From NCBI RefSeq assembly GCF_016405905.1, contig NZ_JAEFCB010000009.1, positions 1 to 64,000 of the forward strand: DNA of 64,000 bases, written 5' to 3'. Made by a program: the position numbers and the translations under genes. The notes beneath the pieces are model-generated. The model was not told the origin of the DNA and did not search any database. It saw nothing but the letters and a program-made list of their open reading frames with translations. Origin of the DNA: Variovorax sp. IB41 (GTDB lineage Bacteria; Pseudomonadota; Gammaproteobacteria; Burkholderiales; Burkholderiaceae_C). Below, piece after piece: positions 9,379 through 18,351 of the stretch; positions within the stretch are counted from its first letter, which is position 1; every line of letters begins with the position of its first letter.

Positions 9379-10290
9379 ATGAACCTTTCGACCCGCCAGA
9401 TGCGCGCCTTTCTGCAGGTCGCGCGCCTGGGCAACTTCACGCGCGCGGCCGAGCAGGCGCACATCACGCAGGCGGGGCTGAGCATCCTGATCCGCGAGAT
9501 GGAAAAGCAGCTGGGCTGCCGGCTCTTCGACCGCACCACGCGCGTGGTGAACCTCACGCCCGCGGGGCGGCGGTTGCTGCCGGTGGTGGAACGGCTCGTC
9601 ACCGACCTCGACGACGTGGCCGCGCAGCTCGGTGCCGAAGGCGACGAAGCGCGCCAGACCTTGCGCATCGCGGCCACGCCGCTGGTGTCGTCGCACCTGC
9701 TGCCGCAGGTGTTCACCACGTTCCGCCAGGCGCATCCGCAGGTGAGCCTGCGCCTCTTCGATGCCGACCTGCGCGATGTCGAGGCGATGGTCGCGGCCGG
9801 CGATGCCGATGTGGGCCTCGGCTTCTTCTTCAAGGCCGCGGCGGGCCTGGAGCGCACGCCGGTCGGACGCTTTCACCTGATGCGGGTGGCGGCGTCTGCA
9901 GATGAGGCCGATGAAGCGCCGGCCATCGGCACGGTGCCATGGTCCGCGCTGCGCACCGCCGAGCTCATCGGCCTGCCACCGGGCAACCCGATCCAGAAGG
10001 TGATCGACCAGCACCTGGTGGCCACCATCGGCCGCGCCGATGCGCAGCGGCCCACCTTCAATTTCTTCGGCACGCTGATCTCGATGGTGGAGGCTGGCTT
10101 CGGCACCGCGGTGATGCCGACTTTCGCGCTCGCGGCCTGCCGGCGGCACCGCGTGCGCACCGACGTGCTGGTCAAGCCGAAAGTAGGGCTGGACTTCTAT
10201 CGCATCGCCAAGCGCGGCGCGCACGAGACCGAGGCGATGCAGGCTTTCGTGGCGACGCTGGAGAAGGCGCTGCCCGCGCTCTCGCGTTAA
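9379..10290 (+). CDS. LysR-family transcriptional regulator
   Basis: A 303-residue LysR protein. The N-terminal winged helix-turn-helix occupies residues 1-60 (MRAFLQVARLGNFTRAAEQAHITQAGLS), and a two-lobed effector domain follows from about residue 92 (LRIAATPLVSSHLLPQVF). It diverges from the PhzS-like monooxygenase and probably activates that gene and the Bug receptor behind it. No clear Shine-Dalgarno precedes ATG 9379. Its stop overlaps by 4 bp the stop of the convergent LysR gene, so there is no room for a terminator. Confidence 0.9.
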   Translation: MNLSTRQMRAFLQVARLGNFTRAAEQAHITQAGLSILIREMEKQLGCRLFDRTTRVVNLTPAGRRLLPVVERLVTDLDDVAAQLGAEGDEARQTLRIAATPLVSSHLLPQVFTTFRQAHPQVSLRLFDADLRDVEAMVAAGDADVGLGFFFKAAAGLERTPVGRFHLMRVAASADEADEAPAIGTVPWSALRTAELIGLPPGNPIQKVIDQHLVATIGRADAQRPTFNFFGTLISMVEAGFGTAVMPTFALAACRRHRVRTDVLVKPKVGLDFYRIAKRGAHETEAMQAFVATLEKALPALSR

Positions 10291-11189
10291 TCCTCGCCGG
10301 AGGGTTCGGCCAGCCGCTTGCGCAGGAACTCCGCGAAGGCATAGGCGATCACCGGCAGCTGCCGCCCGCGCAGGCTGGCCAGCACCAGTTCGCCGCGCGG
10401 AAAGCCGCGGTCCTCGATGTCACGGGCCACGATGTTGGGGTCGTCGGTCCAGGTGCCGATGGCCATCTGGAACGAGATCGACTGGCCGTCGTACAGGCAG
10501 CCGCGCAAAAATTCGAAGCTGTTGCTCTCCACCATGGCGCGGATCGAGGTGGAGCTGCGCGCGAGAAAGCGCTCGAGCAGTTGGCGTCCGCCCGTGTCGC
10601 GGTTCGGCAGCACCACCGGGAAGTCGGCGCAGTCGCGCAGGCGCAGGGTCTTGGCCTTCGCGAGCGGATGGCGCCTGTGCATGATCGCCATGAGCTTTTG
10701 CTCGACCGCGCACACGCGCTCGATGTCGGCCTCCGGCGCGAGGTTGAACACCAGCGCGAGGTCGGTCTCGAAACTGCGCAGCGCGCTCGCGGCCTGCACG
10801 TGATCGCCGATGCGCGCATCGAAACCCACCAGCGCATGCGTGCGGCCGAAGTCGTTGATGGCGGCCGGCAGGAAGCGCGGCGCGAGCGCTTGGCTCGCCA
10901 CCAGCCGCACCGCGCCGCGCCGCAAGCCCTGCAGCTCCTCGATCTCGGAGCGCACGCGGTCCAGTTCCGACGCGCGGCCGCGGATGTAGCGCACGAACAG
11001 CTCGCCCGCCGCGGTGAGCCGCATGCCGCGCGGCAATCGCTCGAAGAGCGGCGTGCCCAGCTCTTCCTCCAGGTCCTGGATGCGGCGGTTGACGGCCGAG
11101 GGCGCGACATGCAGGCGCTCGGCCGCCTGGCGGATGGAGCCGGCGCGGGCGACTTCGTCGGCGTAGCGCAGGAAGCGAAGGTGGTTCAT
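10287..11189 (-). CDS. LysR-family transcriptional regulator of the ureide operon
   Basis: A 300-residue LysR protein with an N-terminal HTH (FLRYADEVARAGSIRQAAERLHVAPSAVNRRI) and effector domain from about residue 90 (VRLVASQALAPRFLPAAI). The AVNRRIQDLEEELG form places it in the branch that often controls nitrogen or aromatic catabolism. ATG 11189 lies 128 bp from the divergent hydrolase gene that opens the ten-gene operon at 11318, making it the prime candidate regulator. A perfect inverted repeat lies in the gap. Confidence 0.88.
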   Translation of the reverse strand: MNHLRFLRYADEVARAGSIRQAAERLHVAPSAVNRRIQDLEEELGTPLFERLPRGMRLTAAGELFVRYIRGRASELDRVRSEIEELQGLRRGAVRLVASQALAPRFLPAAINDFGRTHALVGFDARIGDHVQAASALRSFETDLALVFNLAPEADIERVCAVEQKLMAIMHRRHPLAKAKTLRLRDCADFPVVLPNRDTGGRQLLERFLARSSTSIRAMVESNSFEFLRGCLYDGQSISFQMAIGTWTDDPNIVARDIEDRGFPRGELVLASLRGRQLPVIAYAFAEFLRKRLAEPSGED

Positions 11190-11234
11190 GCCCGCTGCAG
11201 TTGCACGAAGCGCGCCACGAATGCCGCGCTGCGT

Positions 11235-11251
11235 GTTGCCGCAACGGCAAC
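11235..11251. promoter_or_regulatory. Inverted repeat in the divergent LysR/ureide-operon promoter region
   Basis: GTTGCCG (11235-11241) and CGGCAAC (11245-11251) form a perfect 7-bp inverted repeat with a CAA spacer, 46 bp upstream of the LysR start and 66 bp before the operon's first gene. Placement and symmetry fit a LysR binding site; a transcript hairpin is the alternative. Confidence 0.45.
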
Positions 11252-11317
11252 GCACAGTACGTGAATCGGTACGGATCGAGAGCACCTTCTGGCACGTCGG
11301 CTGCGTGCCCGCATCGC

Positions 11318-12148
11318 ATGACACGCCGATCCGCACCTTCGCGCACCAACACCGAGCAACCGTCCGCCCGCTTCGGCCCGGTGCCCCACAACGCATGGAC
11401 GCTGGCCGGTGGCCGCGTCAGCCTGGTGCGCGCACCGAAACGGCCGCTGCCGGTGCAGATGCCCGCCGAGCCGCAGCCGATCGAGTTCGACCTCGCGCGC
11501 AGCGCGCTCGTCGTGATCGACATGCAGAACGACTTCTGCCACCCCGAGGGCTGGTTCGCCCAGAAGGGCATCGGCATCCGCGCGGCGCGCAAGCCGATCG
11601 CGGCCATCGCCCGCCTGCTGCCGGCGTGGCGCGCGGCCGGCGGCGCGGTGGTGTGGCTCAACTGGGGCATCCGCGCGGACCGCCTCAACCTGTCGCCCAC
11701 GGTGCAGTTCAAGGGCAAGCGCAGCGCCGATGGCGTCGGCTACGCCGAGCATTCGCCCATCGACCACGGGCCTTCGCTGGTGCAGGGCGAGTGGGGCGCG
11801 CAGGTGATCGACGAGTTGGCCGGCGCGCCCGGCGACATCACCGTCCACAAGCACCGCCTGAGCGGCTTCTGGGACAACGAGCTCGACAGCATCCTGCGCC
11901 AGCAGGGCATCACCACGCTGCTGTTCGCGGGCATCAACACCGACCGCTGCGTGTTCTCGACGTTGCAGGACGCGAACTTCCTCGGCTACGACTGCGTGCT
12001 GCTGAAGGATGCGTGCGGCACCTCGTCGCCCGCCTATGTCACGCGCGGCATTCATTTCATCGTGCAGCAGCTGCACGGGTTCGTTGCGACCGCCGAGTCG
12101 CTGCTCGATTCGCTTTCTTCTTTGTCCTCTCCCTCCAAGAAACGCTAG
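11318..12148 (+). CDS. Isochorismatase-family cysteine hydrolase, first gene of ureide operon
   Basis: A 276-residue hydrolase with catalytic Asp68 (VIDMQNDF), Lys178 (VHKHRLSGF) and Cys211 (NTDRCVFST). It is longer than its two paralogues at 3199 and 5574 because of a 50-residue N-terminal extension (NAWTLAGGRVSLVRAPK) that I recall as conserved in this subfamily, which supports ATG 11318 over the later in-frame ATG at 11459. No good Shine-Dalgarno is visible at either. It would cleave a C-N bond in an amide or ureide, possibly the open-chain product of the ring-opening enzyme at 15516. The exact reaction is not known. Confidence 0.78.
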   Translation: MTRRSAPSRTNTEQPSARFGPVPHNAWTLAGGRVSLVRAPKRPLPVQMPAEPQPIEFDLARSALVVIDMQNDFCHPEGWFAQKGIGIRAARKPIAAIARLLPAWRAAGGAVVWLNWGIRADRLNLSPTVQFKGKRSADGVGYAEHSPIDHGPSLVQGEWGAQVIDELAGAPGDITVHKHRLSGFWDNELDSILRQQGITTLLFAGINTDRCVFSTLQDANFLGYDCVLLKDACGTSSPAYVTRGIHFIVQQLHGFVATAESLLDSLSSLSSPSKKR

Positions 12149-12159
12149 GAGTCCTTCGC

Positions 12160-13230
12160 ATGCCGTTATCTTTCTTTTCCAAGCCGCGCCTCGCTCGCGC
12201 GCTCGCTTCGCTGGGCGCCGCCGGCCTGGCCTTGGCGGCCACTTGCGCCGCCGCGCAGGTGCCGCTCAAGCTCGTGCTCAACTGGAAGTACGAAGGCCCG
12301 CAGGCCTGGTTTTTCGTGGCCCAGGACAAGGGCTACTTCAAGGCCGAGGGCCTGGACGTGCAGATCGACCAGGGCGAGGGCTCCGCCGCCTCGATCCCGA
12401 AGGTCGCGGCCGGCGCCTACCAGGCCGGCTTCGGCGACCTGAACGCGCTGATCGATCTCGCATCCAAGCGCCCGGCCGATGCGCCGGTGGCGGTCTACAT
12501 GCTCTACAACACGCCGCCCTTCACGATCGTGGTGAAGCAGGACAGCCCGATCAAATCGCCCAGGGACCTGGAAGGAAAGACCGTCGGCGGCCCGGCCAAC
12601 GACGGCGCGCTGAAGCTGTTCCCGGCCTTCGCCAAGCTCGCCAAGATCGACGCGGCCAAGGTGACCCTCACCAACATGGCGCCCAACCTGCGCGAGCAGA
12701 TGCTCACCCGTGGGCAGATCGACGCCGCCTTCGGCTACGTGACCACCGTGAGCTTCAGCGCCAAGGCGATGGGGCTCGATCCCGCGAAGGACCTGCGCTT
12801 CATCCGCTACGGCGACAACGGCATGGACCTGTACTCCAACGCCGTGTTCTTCTCGCGCACCTTCGCCAAGGAGAACCCCAAGGCGGTGCAAGGCTTCGTG
12901 AAGGCGCTGAACCGGGCGGTCAAGGAAGTGATCGCCGACCCGGACATGGGCATCGACCACGTCATGAAGCGCGAGCCGCTGCTCAAGCGCGAGGTCGAGA
13001 AGGAAAAGCTCTTCGCCACCCTGCGCAACGACATGAGCCACCCCGAAGTGGCACGCATCGGCCTGGGCGACGTGGACGACGCGCGGCTGAAGAAGTCCAT
13101 CGACATCGTGGTGGACGCCAACCAGCTGCCGCGCACGCCGGCACCGGCCGAGGTGTTCGACCGCGGCTTCCTGCCCGCGCGCGCCGAGCGCCCCTCCAAG
13201 ACATTGAACACATCGAACGCATCGAACTGA
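12160..13230 (+). CDS. NMT1/THI5-type ABC transporter substrate-binding protein (first of two)
   Basis: A 356-residue exported receptor. A signal peptide covers residues 1-32 (cleavage near CAAAQ), followed by the family start KLVLNWKYEGPQAWFFVAQDKGYF. Proteins of this group bind pyrimidine-like compounds (ThiY/THI5) or sulfonates. The N-W-K and FGDLNAL motifs favour the pyrimidine-like branch. It begins 11 bp after the hydrolase stop. A second receptor of the same type at 18785 shares the operon with only one ATPase and one permease, so the two probably feed the same transporter with different ligands. Confidence 0.85.
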   Translation: MPLSFFSKPRLARALASLGAAGLALAATCAAAQVPLKLVLNWKYEGPQAWFFVAQDKGYFKAEGLDVQIDQGEGSAASIPKVAAGAYQAGFGDLNALIDLASKRPADAPVAVYMLYNTPPFTIVVKQDSPIKSPRDLEGKTVGGPANDGALKLFPAFAKLAKIDAAKVTLTNMAPNLREQMLTRGQIDAAFGYVTTVSFSAKAMGLDPAKDLRFIRYGDNGMDLYSNAVFFSRTFAKENPKAVQGFVKALNRAVKEVIADPDMGIDHVMKREPLLKREVEKEKLFATLRNDMSHPEVARIGLGDVDDARLKKSIDIVVDANQLPRTPAPAEVFDRGFLPARAERPSKTLNTSNASN

Positions 13231-13244
13231 AAGCGAGAAACGAC

Positions 13245-14036
13245 ATGGACCTGCAACTCAAAGACAAGGTGACGCTCATCACCGGCCCGGCCAAGGGCAT
13301 GGGCCGCGCCGTGACGCTGGCCTTCGCGCGCGAAGGCGCCAGGCTCGTGCTGGCCGGGCGCGACACCGGCGCCATCGAGCCCGTGGCGGCGGAAGCCCGC
13401 GCGCTCGGCGTCCAGGCGATCGTCGTGCCCTGCGACCTCACCGTGGGCGCGCAGACCGAGGCGCTGGCGGCGCATGCGCTGGAAGCCTTCGGCCGCATCG
13501 ACGTGCTGGTGAACGTGGCCGGCGGCTCGGGACCCATCGGCAAGACCGGCTGGGAAACCACCACCGAGGAGTTCGACGAGATCGTGCAGCTCAACATGAC
13601 CGGCTGCTTCAACACCATGCGCGCCGTGCTGCCAGGCATGGTCGCGCGCCAGAGCGGCAAGGTGGTGAACGTGGGCGGCACCTTCGGCATGCGTGGGCGC
13701 GCCGGCCGCATGGCCTACTCGGCCTCCAAGTGGGGCCTGCGCGGCATCACAAAGAGCTTTGCGCTGGAGGCGGGGCCGCACGGCATCAATGTGAACTGCG
13801 TCGCGCCCGGCATGGTCGACGGACCGCGCTTTCGCGAGAAGGTGTGCGCCAACATGGCCGAAAAACTCGGCATCACGCTGGAAGAAGCGATGACGCGCCA
13901 CGCGGCCGACTACGCGCTGCGCCGCGTCTCCACCGATGCGGACGTGGCCAACGTCTGCCTCTTCCTGGCCAGCGACGTGTCGCGCCAGATCACCGGCGTC
14001 GACCTGCCCGTCGATGGCGGCTGGGCAATGCTCTGA
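13245..14036 (+). CDS. SDR-family oxidoreductase
   Basis: A 263-residue short-chain dehydrogenase/reductase with the NAD(P) motif TGPAKGMGRA at residues 14-23, the NVAGG segment near 90, YSASK (catalytic Tyr and Lys) near 160 and the C-terminal DLPVDGGWAML. The serine expected about 13 residues before the tyrosine is missing: the strand reads NVGGTFGMRG, so only Thr could take its place. It would reduce or oxidise a carbonyl/alcohol, perhaps a pyrimidine ring intermediate, given the flanking dihydroorotase-like gene. It lies 14 bp after the receptor gene. Confidence 0.85.
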   Translation: MDLQLKDKVTLITGPAKGMGRAVTLAFAREGARLVLAGRDTGAIEPVAAEARALGVQAIVVPCDLTVGAQTEALAAHALEAFGRIDVLVNVAGGSGPIGKTGWETTTEEFDEIVQLNMTGCFNTMRAVLPGMVARQSGKVVNVGGTFGMRGRAGRMAYSASKWGLRGITKSFALEAGPHGINVNCVAPGMVDGPRFREKVCANMAEKLGITLEEAMTRHAADYALRRVSTDADVANVCLFLASDVSRQITGVDLPVDGGWAML

Positions 14037-14046
14037 GGAGGCCACG

Positions 14047-15519
14047 ATGCATAAAGAAGTCGACCTCGTCATCCGCGGCGCCCGCGTGGTCTCCGCGGAC
14101 CAGATCATCGAAGCCAGCGTGGCCATCGCCGGCGAGCACATCGTGGCCGTCGGCCATGACGACACCATGCCGCCGGCGCGCCAGGAAATGCGTGCCGACG
14201 GCCTCTACCTGCTGCCGGGCGCCATCGACAGCCACGTGCACTTTCGCGACCCCGGCTACCCCAACAAGGAAACCTGGAAGACCGGCTCGGCCGCCGCCGC
14301 GATGGGCGGCGTGACCACCGTGTTCGAGATGCCCAACACCAACCCGTCGACCGGCACCGTCGAGGCATTGCGCATCAAGCAGAAGGCGGCCGAGTCGTCG
14401 TACTGCGATTTCGGCATCCACGGCCTGCTGGGCGACGACACGGTCGATCGGCTCGAAGAGCTGCTCGACGCGGGCGTCACCAGCTTCAAGGCCTTCGTCG
14501 GCAACACCTTCGGCAACCTGCCCGCGCCCACCGACGGCGCGCTGCTCGAAGGCTTCGAGACGCTCGCGCCGCTGGGCATCCGCACGGTGGTGCATGCGGA
14601 GAATTCGTCGATCCTGCAGCGCCGCCAGAAGAAGATGCAGGCGGCCGGCCGCATCGATGCCATGGCCCACCTGGATGCGCGGCCCGCCGTGGCCGAGATC
14701 GAGGCCATCGGCCGCGTGCTCACGCTGGCCGAGTGGACCGGCGCGCGCGTGCACATCGCGCACCACAGCGCGGCCGATTCGCTGTTCCTGCTGCGCGAAG
14801 CCAAGCGCCGCGGCGTCGACGTGACGGCCGAGACCTGCCCGCAGTACCTGCTGCTGAACACCGGCCACATGTTGAAGCTCGGCGGTGTGATGCGGCTGAA
14901 CCCGCCGATCCGCGAGGCGCGCCACAACCAGCCGCTGTGGGACGCGCTGCTGGACGGCACGCTCGACATGATCGCCACCGACCACGCGCCGCACACGCCG
15001 GAGGAGAAGACGCGCGAGAGCATCTGGGACTGCGACTGCGGCTTCCCGGGCGTGGAAACCCAGATGCCGCTGATGCTGACCGAGGTGAACCGCGCGCGCG
15101 CCACCTTGATGGACTACGTGCGCTGGAGCGCGGTGAACCCGGCCAAGGCCTGGGGGCTGTACGGCACCAAGGGCGTGATCGCACCCGGCGCGCACGCCGA
15201 CATCGCGATCGTCGACATGCAGCGCGCGGGCACGCTGTCGCAGAACAAGCTGCAGAGCATCAGCAAGATCTCGCCGTGGAACGGCCGCGCGGTGCAGGGC
15301 TACCCGCTGCACACGCTGCTGCGCGGGCGCTTCGTGATGCGCGAGGGCAAGCTGGTGACCGATGCGGTGGGCTGGGGCCGTTCGGTCAAGGGCGTGCAGA
15401 AGATGCCCACCCCGAAGCCGCGCAACACCGCGCACTACAGCCGCGCGATCCTGCAGACGCCGCCCGGGGTGCCCGCGACGGCCGTGCCCGTCGGCGCGGT
15501 GGATTGGGACGCGGCATGA
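14047..15519 (+). CDS. Dihydroorotase/allantoinase/hydantoinase-like cyclic amidohydrolase
   Basis: A 490-residue metal-dependent amidohydrolase that would open or close a cyclic amide such as a dihydropyrimidine, hydantoin or allantoin. Binuclear metal ligands are visible: DSHVHFRDPGY near residue 60, the carbamylated lysine in TSFKAFVGN near 147, HAENSS near 183, HIAHHS near 239 and ATDHAPHT near 313. The FRDPG and EMPNTNP motifs fit the allantoinase/dihydroorotase branch. An extra C-terminal tail of about 40 residues rich in Pro/Ala is unusual. Its TGA overlaps the ATG of the ring-opening hydrolase, so both are probably made together. It is not the biosynthetic PyrC, given the catabolic neighbours. 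Confidence 0.85.
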   Translation: MHKEVDLVIRGARVVSADQIIEASVAIAGEHIVAVGHDDTMPPARQEMRADGLYLLPGAIDSHVHFRDPGYPNKETWKTGSAAAAMGGVTTVFEMPNTNPSTGTVEALRIKQKAAESSYCDFGIHGLLGDDTVDRLEELLDAGVTSFKAFVGNTFGNLPAPTDGALLEGFETLAPLGIRTVVHAENSSILQRRQKKMQAAGRIDAMAHLDARPAVAEIEAIGRVLTLAEWTGARVHIAHHSAADSLFLLREAKRRGVDVTAETCPQYLLLNTGHMLKLGGVMRLNPPIREARHNQPLWDALLDGTLDMIATDHAPHTPEEKTRESIWDCDCGFPGVETQMPLMLTEVNRARATLMDYVRWSAVNPAKAWGLYGTKGVIAPGAHADIAIVDMQRAGTLSQNKLQSISKISPWNGRAVQGYPLHTLLRGRFVMREGKLVTDAVGWGRSVKGVQKMPTPKPRNTAHYSRAILQTPPGVPATAVPVGAVDWDAA

Positions 15520-16679
15520 GCACCGCCGCGCGCGTGCAGCAGGTGCAGGTCTGGCGCATTCCGTGCAGCGGGCCGGGCGACCTGGGCGGCGTGAAGGCGC
15601 TGATCGACGCGGGCGAGATCGTCGCGGCCGACATCGTGGCCGTGATGGGCAAGACCGAAGGCAACGGCTGCGTCAACGACTTCACGCGCGAGTACGCATC
15701 GACGGCGTGGTGCCACCTGCTCGCCCCTGCGCTCGGCTGCACGCCCGAAGCGGTGCATGGGCGCGTGGCGCTGGTGATGTCGGGCGGCACCGAGGGCGTG
15801 CTGTCGCCGCACTTCACCGTGTTCGCGCGGCGCTGGGTGTCGAGTGCATCCGCAGTGCAGGGCAAGCGCCTCGTGATCGGCATCGCGCAGACGCGCGATT
15901 TCCTGCCGGAAGAAATGGGCCGCGCCGCGCAGATCGACGCCACGGCCGACGCGGTTGCAAAGGCCATGCGCGATGCCGGCATCCAGAGCGCGAGCGATGT
16001 GCACTTCGTGCAGGTCAAGTGCCCGCTGCTCACCTCGGCCAAGGTGGCGGCGGCGCTGGCGCGCGGCGCCTCGCCGGCCACCCACGACAGCTACGAGTCG
16101 ATGGGCTATTCGCGCGGCGCGTCGGCGCTCGGCGTGGCGGTTGCATTGGGAGAGGTCGCGCGTGAAGAGATCGGCGACGCGAGCGTGATGAGCGACTGGC
16201 GGCTGTTCTCCGCGCGCGCCTCGGCGTCGGCCGGCATCGAGCTGGAGGGCAATGTCGTCATCGTGCTCGGCGAGGCGGAGGGCAGCGCGTCGGCGTTCCG
16301 CATCGCCCACGCGGTGATGCGCGATGCGATCGACGCCGCGAGCGTGCGCACGCTGCTGCGCGATGCCTTCGGCCTCGATGCGGAACGCGATGCGCAGGCG
16401 CTCGCCGCGCGCCTCGTGAACCTGCTCGCGAAGGCCGAGGCCAGCCCGGACGGCCGCGTGCGCGACGCCCGCCACACCATGCTGAACGACTCGGACATCC
16501 ATTCGACGCGCCATGCGCGCGCCGTGGTGGGCGGCGTGCTGGCCTCGGTGGCCGGCCACACCGCGCTGTACGTGTCGGGCGGCGCCGAGCACCAGGGGCC
16601 CGCGGGTGGCGGGCCGGTGGCCGCGATCCTGCGGATGGACGACGACACGGCTTCTTCCACTTCACCCGTCTTTTCCTGA
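15516..16679 (+). CDS. Ring-opening amidohydrolase, cyanuric acid hydrolase (AtzD/TrzD) or barbiturase
   Basis: A 387-residue member of the rare AtzD/barbiturase family. It has the three-fold repeat with lysines at 46 (VMGKTEGNG), 168 (QVKCPLLT) and 306 (LLAKAEASP) and the matching serine strands at 89 (MSGGTEGVLSPH), near 232-238 (FSARASASAG) and 354 (VSGGAEHQGPAGGGP). All three Lys/Ser pairs therefore appear present. Known members convert cyanuric acid to carboxybiuret or barbiturate to ureidomalonate. Which ring is used cannot be decided by eye. The ATG overlaps the preceding stop (ATGA). The biuret-type hydrolase at 3199 would fit the cyanurate route; the dihydroorotase-like neighbour fits a pyrimidine route. 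Confidence 0.88.
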   Translation: MSTAARVQQVQVWRIPCSGPGDLGGVKALIDAGEIVAADIVAVMGKTEGNGCVNDFTREYASTAWCHLLAPALGCTPEAVHGRVALVMSGGTEGVLSPHFTVFARRWVSSASAVQGKRLVIGIAQTRDFLPEEMGRAAQIDATADAVAKAMRDAGIQSASDVHFVQVKCPLLTSAKVAAALARGASPATHDSYESMGYSRGASALGVAVALGEVAREEIGDASVMSDWRLFSARASASAGIELEGNVVIVLGEAEGSASAFRIAHAVMRDAIDAASVRTLLRDAFGLDAERDAQALAARLVNLLAKAEASPDGRVRDARHTMLNDSDIHSTRHARAVVGGVLASVAGHTALYVSGGAEHQGPAGGGPVAAILRMDDDTASSTSPVFS

Positions 16680-16687
16680 AGGACCTC

Positions 16688-17578
16688 ATGGGCAACGCAT
16701 TCATCCAACTGTCCGACGTGATGCTGCGCTACGGCGGCGGCACCATCGCCCTGGACCACACGACGCTGGACATCGAGAAGGGCGACTTCGTCGCGCTCGT
16801 GGGCCCGAGCGGCTGCGGCAAGTCGACCATCCTGAAGCTGGTGGCCGGCCTCTTGCGGCCGAGCGCGGGCGCGGTGATCGCCGGCGGGCGCGAGGTGGGC
16901 GCGGCCGGCACCGCGGTGGCGGCGGGCGCGCATGCATCGCCCGCGCCGCGCCTTCGCATCGGCCTGGCCTTCCAGAACCCGACCATGCTGCCGTGGCTCA
17001 CGATCCGCGAGAACGTGATGATCCCGCTGAAGATCGTCGAGCCCTTCCGTCAGCACTACCGCAGCAAGAAGCGCGGCGAATACGCCGAGCGCGCCGACGC
17101 GCTGCTCGCGCAGGTGGGCCTCAAGGGCTTCGGCGACAAGCGGCCCTGGCAGCTGTCGGGCGGCATGCTGCAGCGCGCGTCGCTCTGCCGCGCGCTGGTG
17201 CACGAGCCCGAGCTGCTGCTGCTGGACGAACCCTTCGGCGCGCTCGACCAGTTCACGCGCGAGGAGCTCTGGGACATCATGCAGACGCTGTGGATCGCCA
17301 AGCGGCCGACCGTGCTGCTGGTGACGCACGACCTGCGCGAATCGGCCTACCTGGCCAACCGCATTTGCGTGATGAGCGCGCGGCCGGGGCGCATCCTGGA
17401 GACGCGCGACGTGGGCTTCGCGCGGCCGCGCACGCTGGAGAGCAGCTACGCGCCCGAGTTCGCGGCGCTGGTGCAGCAGCTGCGCATGCGCATTGCTGAG
17501 GCGCGCCGCGAGAGCGATGCCGTGCCGGCGGCGCCCGTACAGGCCCAGACGCGCTCGCTCGAAGAGGTGGCCGCATGA
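16688..17578 (+). CDS. ABC transporter ATP-binding protein (SsuB/TauB/ThiZ class)
   Basis: A 296-residue single-domain ATPase: Walker A GPSGCGKST near residue 39, Q-loop FQNPTMLPW near 97, signature LSGGMLQRA near 157 and Walker B LLLLDEPFGALD near 178. This class energises importers for sulfonates, nitrate or pyrimidines that use NMT1-type receptors, exactly the receptors encoded on both sides. There is an Ala/Gly-rich insertion near residues 70-90 (GAAGTAVAAGAHA) between Walker A and the Q-loop, longer than usual. Its stop overlaps the permease start by 4 bp. Confidence 0.92.
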   Translation: MGNAFIQLSDVMLRYGGGTIALDHTTLDIEKGDFVALVGPSGCGKSTILKLVAGLLRPSAGAVIAGGREVGAAGTAVAAGAHASPAPRLRIGLAFQNPTMLPWLTIRENVMIPLKIVEPFRQHYRSKKRGEYAERADALLAQVGLKGFGDKRPWQLSGGMLQRASLCRALVHEPELLLLDEPFGALDQFTREELWDIMQTLWIAKRPTVLLVTHDLRESAYLANRICVMSARPGRILETRDVGFARPRTLESSYAPEFAALVQQLRMRIAEARRESDAVPAAPVQAQTRSLEEVAA

Positions 17579-18351
17579 TCGCGCCGCTCGCACGGCAGCG
17601 CCTGCTTTCCGCGGGCGCGCTCATCGGCTTCTTCGTGCTGTGGGAGGTGGTCTGCCTGGCCTTCGGTGTGTCCGACCTGATCCTGCCGCGCCCGAGCCAG
17701 ATCGCGCTGGTGCTCCTGCAGAAGATGCCGCTCTTGTGGCCGCACACCGTGCAGACGCTCTACACCACGCTCGCGGGCTTCGTGCTCGGCGTGGGCGCGG
17801 GCATCGTCATCGGCGTGGTGATCGGCTCGTCGAAGCTGGCCTACGACGTGACCTATCCGCTGCTGGTGGGTTTCTCCAGCATTCCGAAGGTGGCGGTGGT
17901 GCCCCTCTTCGTGGTGTGGTTCGGCGCGGGCACGGTGCCGGCGATCCTGACCTCGATGGTGATCAGCGTCTTTCCGGTGGTGGTGAACGTGGCCACCGGC
18001 CTGGCGAGCACCGAGCCCGAACTGGAAGACGTGCTGCGCGTGCTCGGCGCGAGGAAGCGCGACATCCTCTGGAACGTGGGGCTGCCGCGCGCGCTGCCCT
18101 ATCTCTTCGCCTCGCTCAAGATCGCGATCACGCTGGCCTTCGTGGGCACGGTGCTGAGCGAAACCGTGGCGGCCAACCAGGGCATCGGCACGGTGATGAT
18201 GATCGCCAGCGGCAACTTCGACGTGCCGATGGTGTTCGCGGGGCTCTTCCTCCTTGCGGCGATGGGCGTGGCGCTGTACGCCGTGTCCTCGCTGGTCGAG
18301 CGGCGAATGACGGGCTGGGCGCAGCGCAAGACCGACATGGCGATGGCATGA
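17575..18351 (+). CDS. ABC transporter permease (SsuC/TauC/ThiX class)
   Basis: A 258-residue inner-membrane permease with about six helices. The EAA-type coupling loop lies near residue 160 (VLGARKRDILWNVGLPRALPYLF). It partners the ATPase at 16688, with which it overlaps by 4 bp, and takes substrate from one or both NMT1-type receptors. Its own stop overlaps the DUF3830 gene by 4 bp, so ATPase, permease and DUF3830 are read as a coupled set. Confidence 0.92.
   Translation: MIAPLARQRLLSAGALIGFFVLWEVVCLAFGVSDLILPRPSQIALVLLQKMPLLWPHTVQTLYTTLAGFVLGVGAGIVIGVVIGSSKLAYDVTYPLLVGFSSIPKVAVVPLFVVWFGAGTVPAILTSMVISVFPVVVNVATGLASTEPELEDVLRVLGARKRDILWNVGLPRALPYLFASLKIAITLAFVGTVLSETVAANQGIGTVMMIASGNFDVPMVFAGLFLLAAMGVALYAVSSLVERRMTGWAQRKTDMAMA

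Noticed and set aside
14047..15519. Biosynthetic dihydroorotase PyrC
   Set aside because: The enzyme is embedded in a catabolic operon with an importer and ring-opening hydrolase and resembles the allantoinase/hydantoinase branch; proximity to pyrE at 22247 is not operonic.
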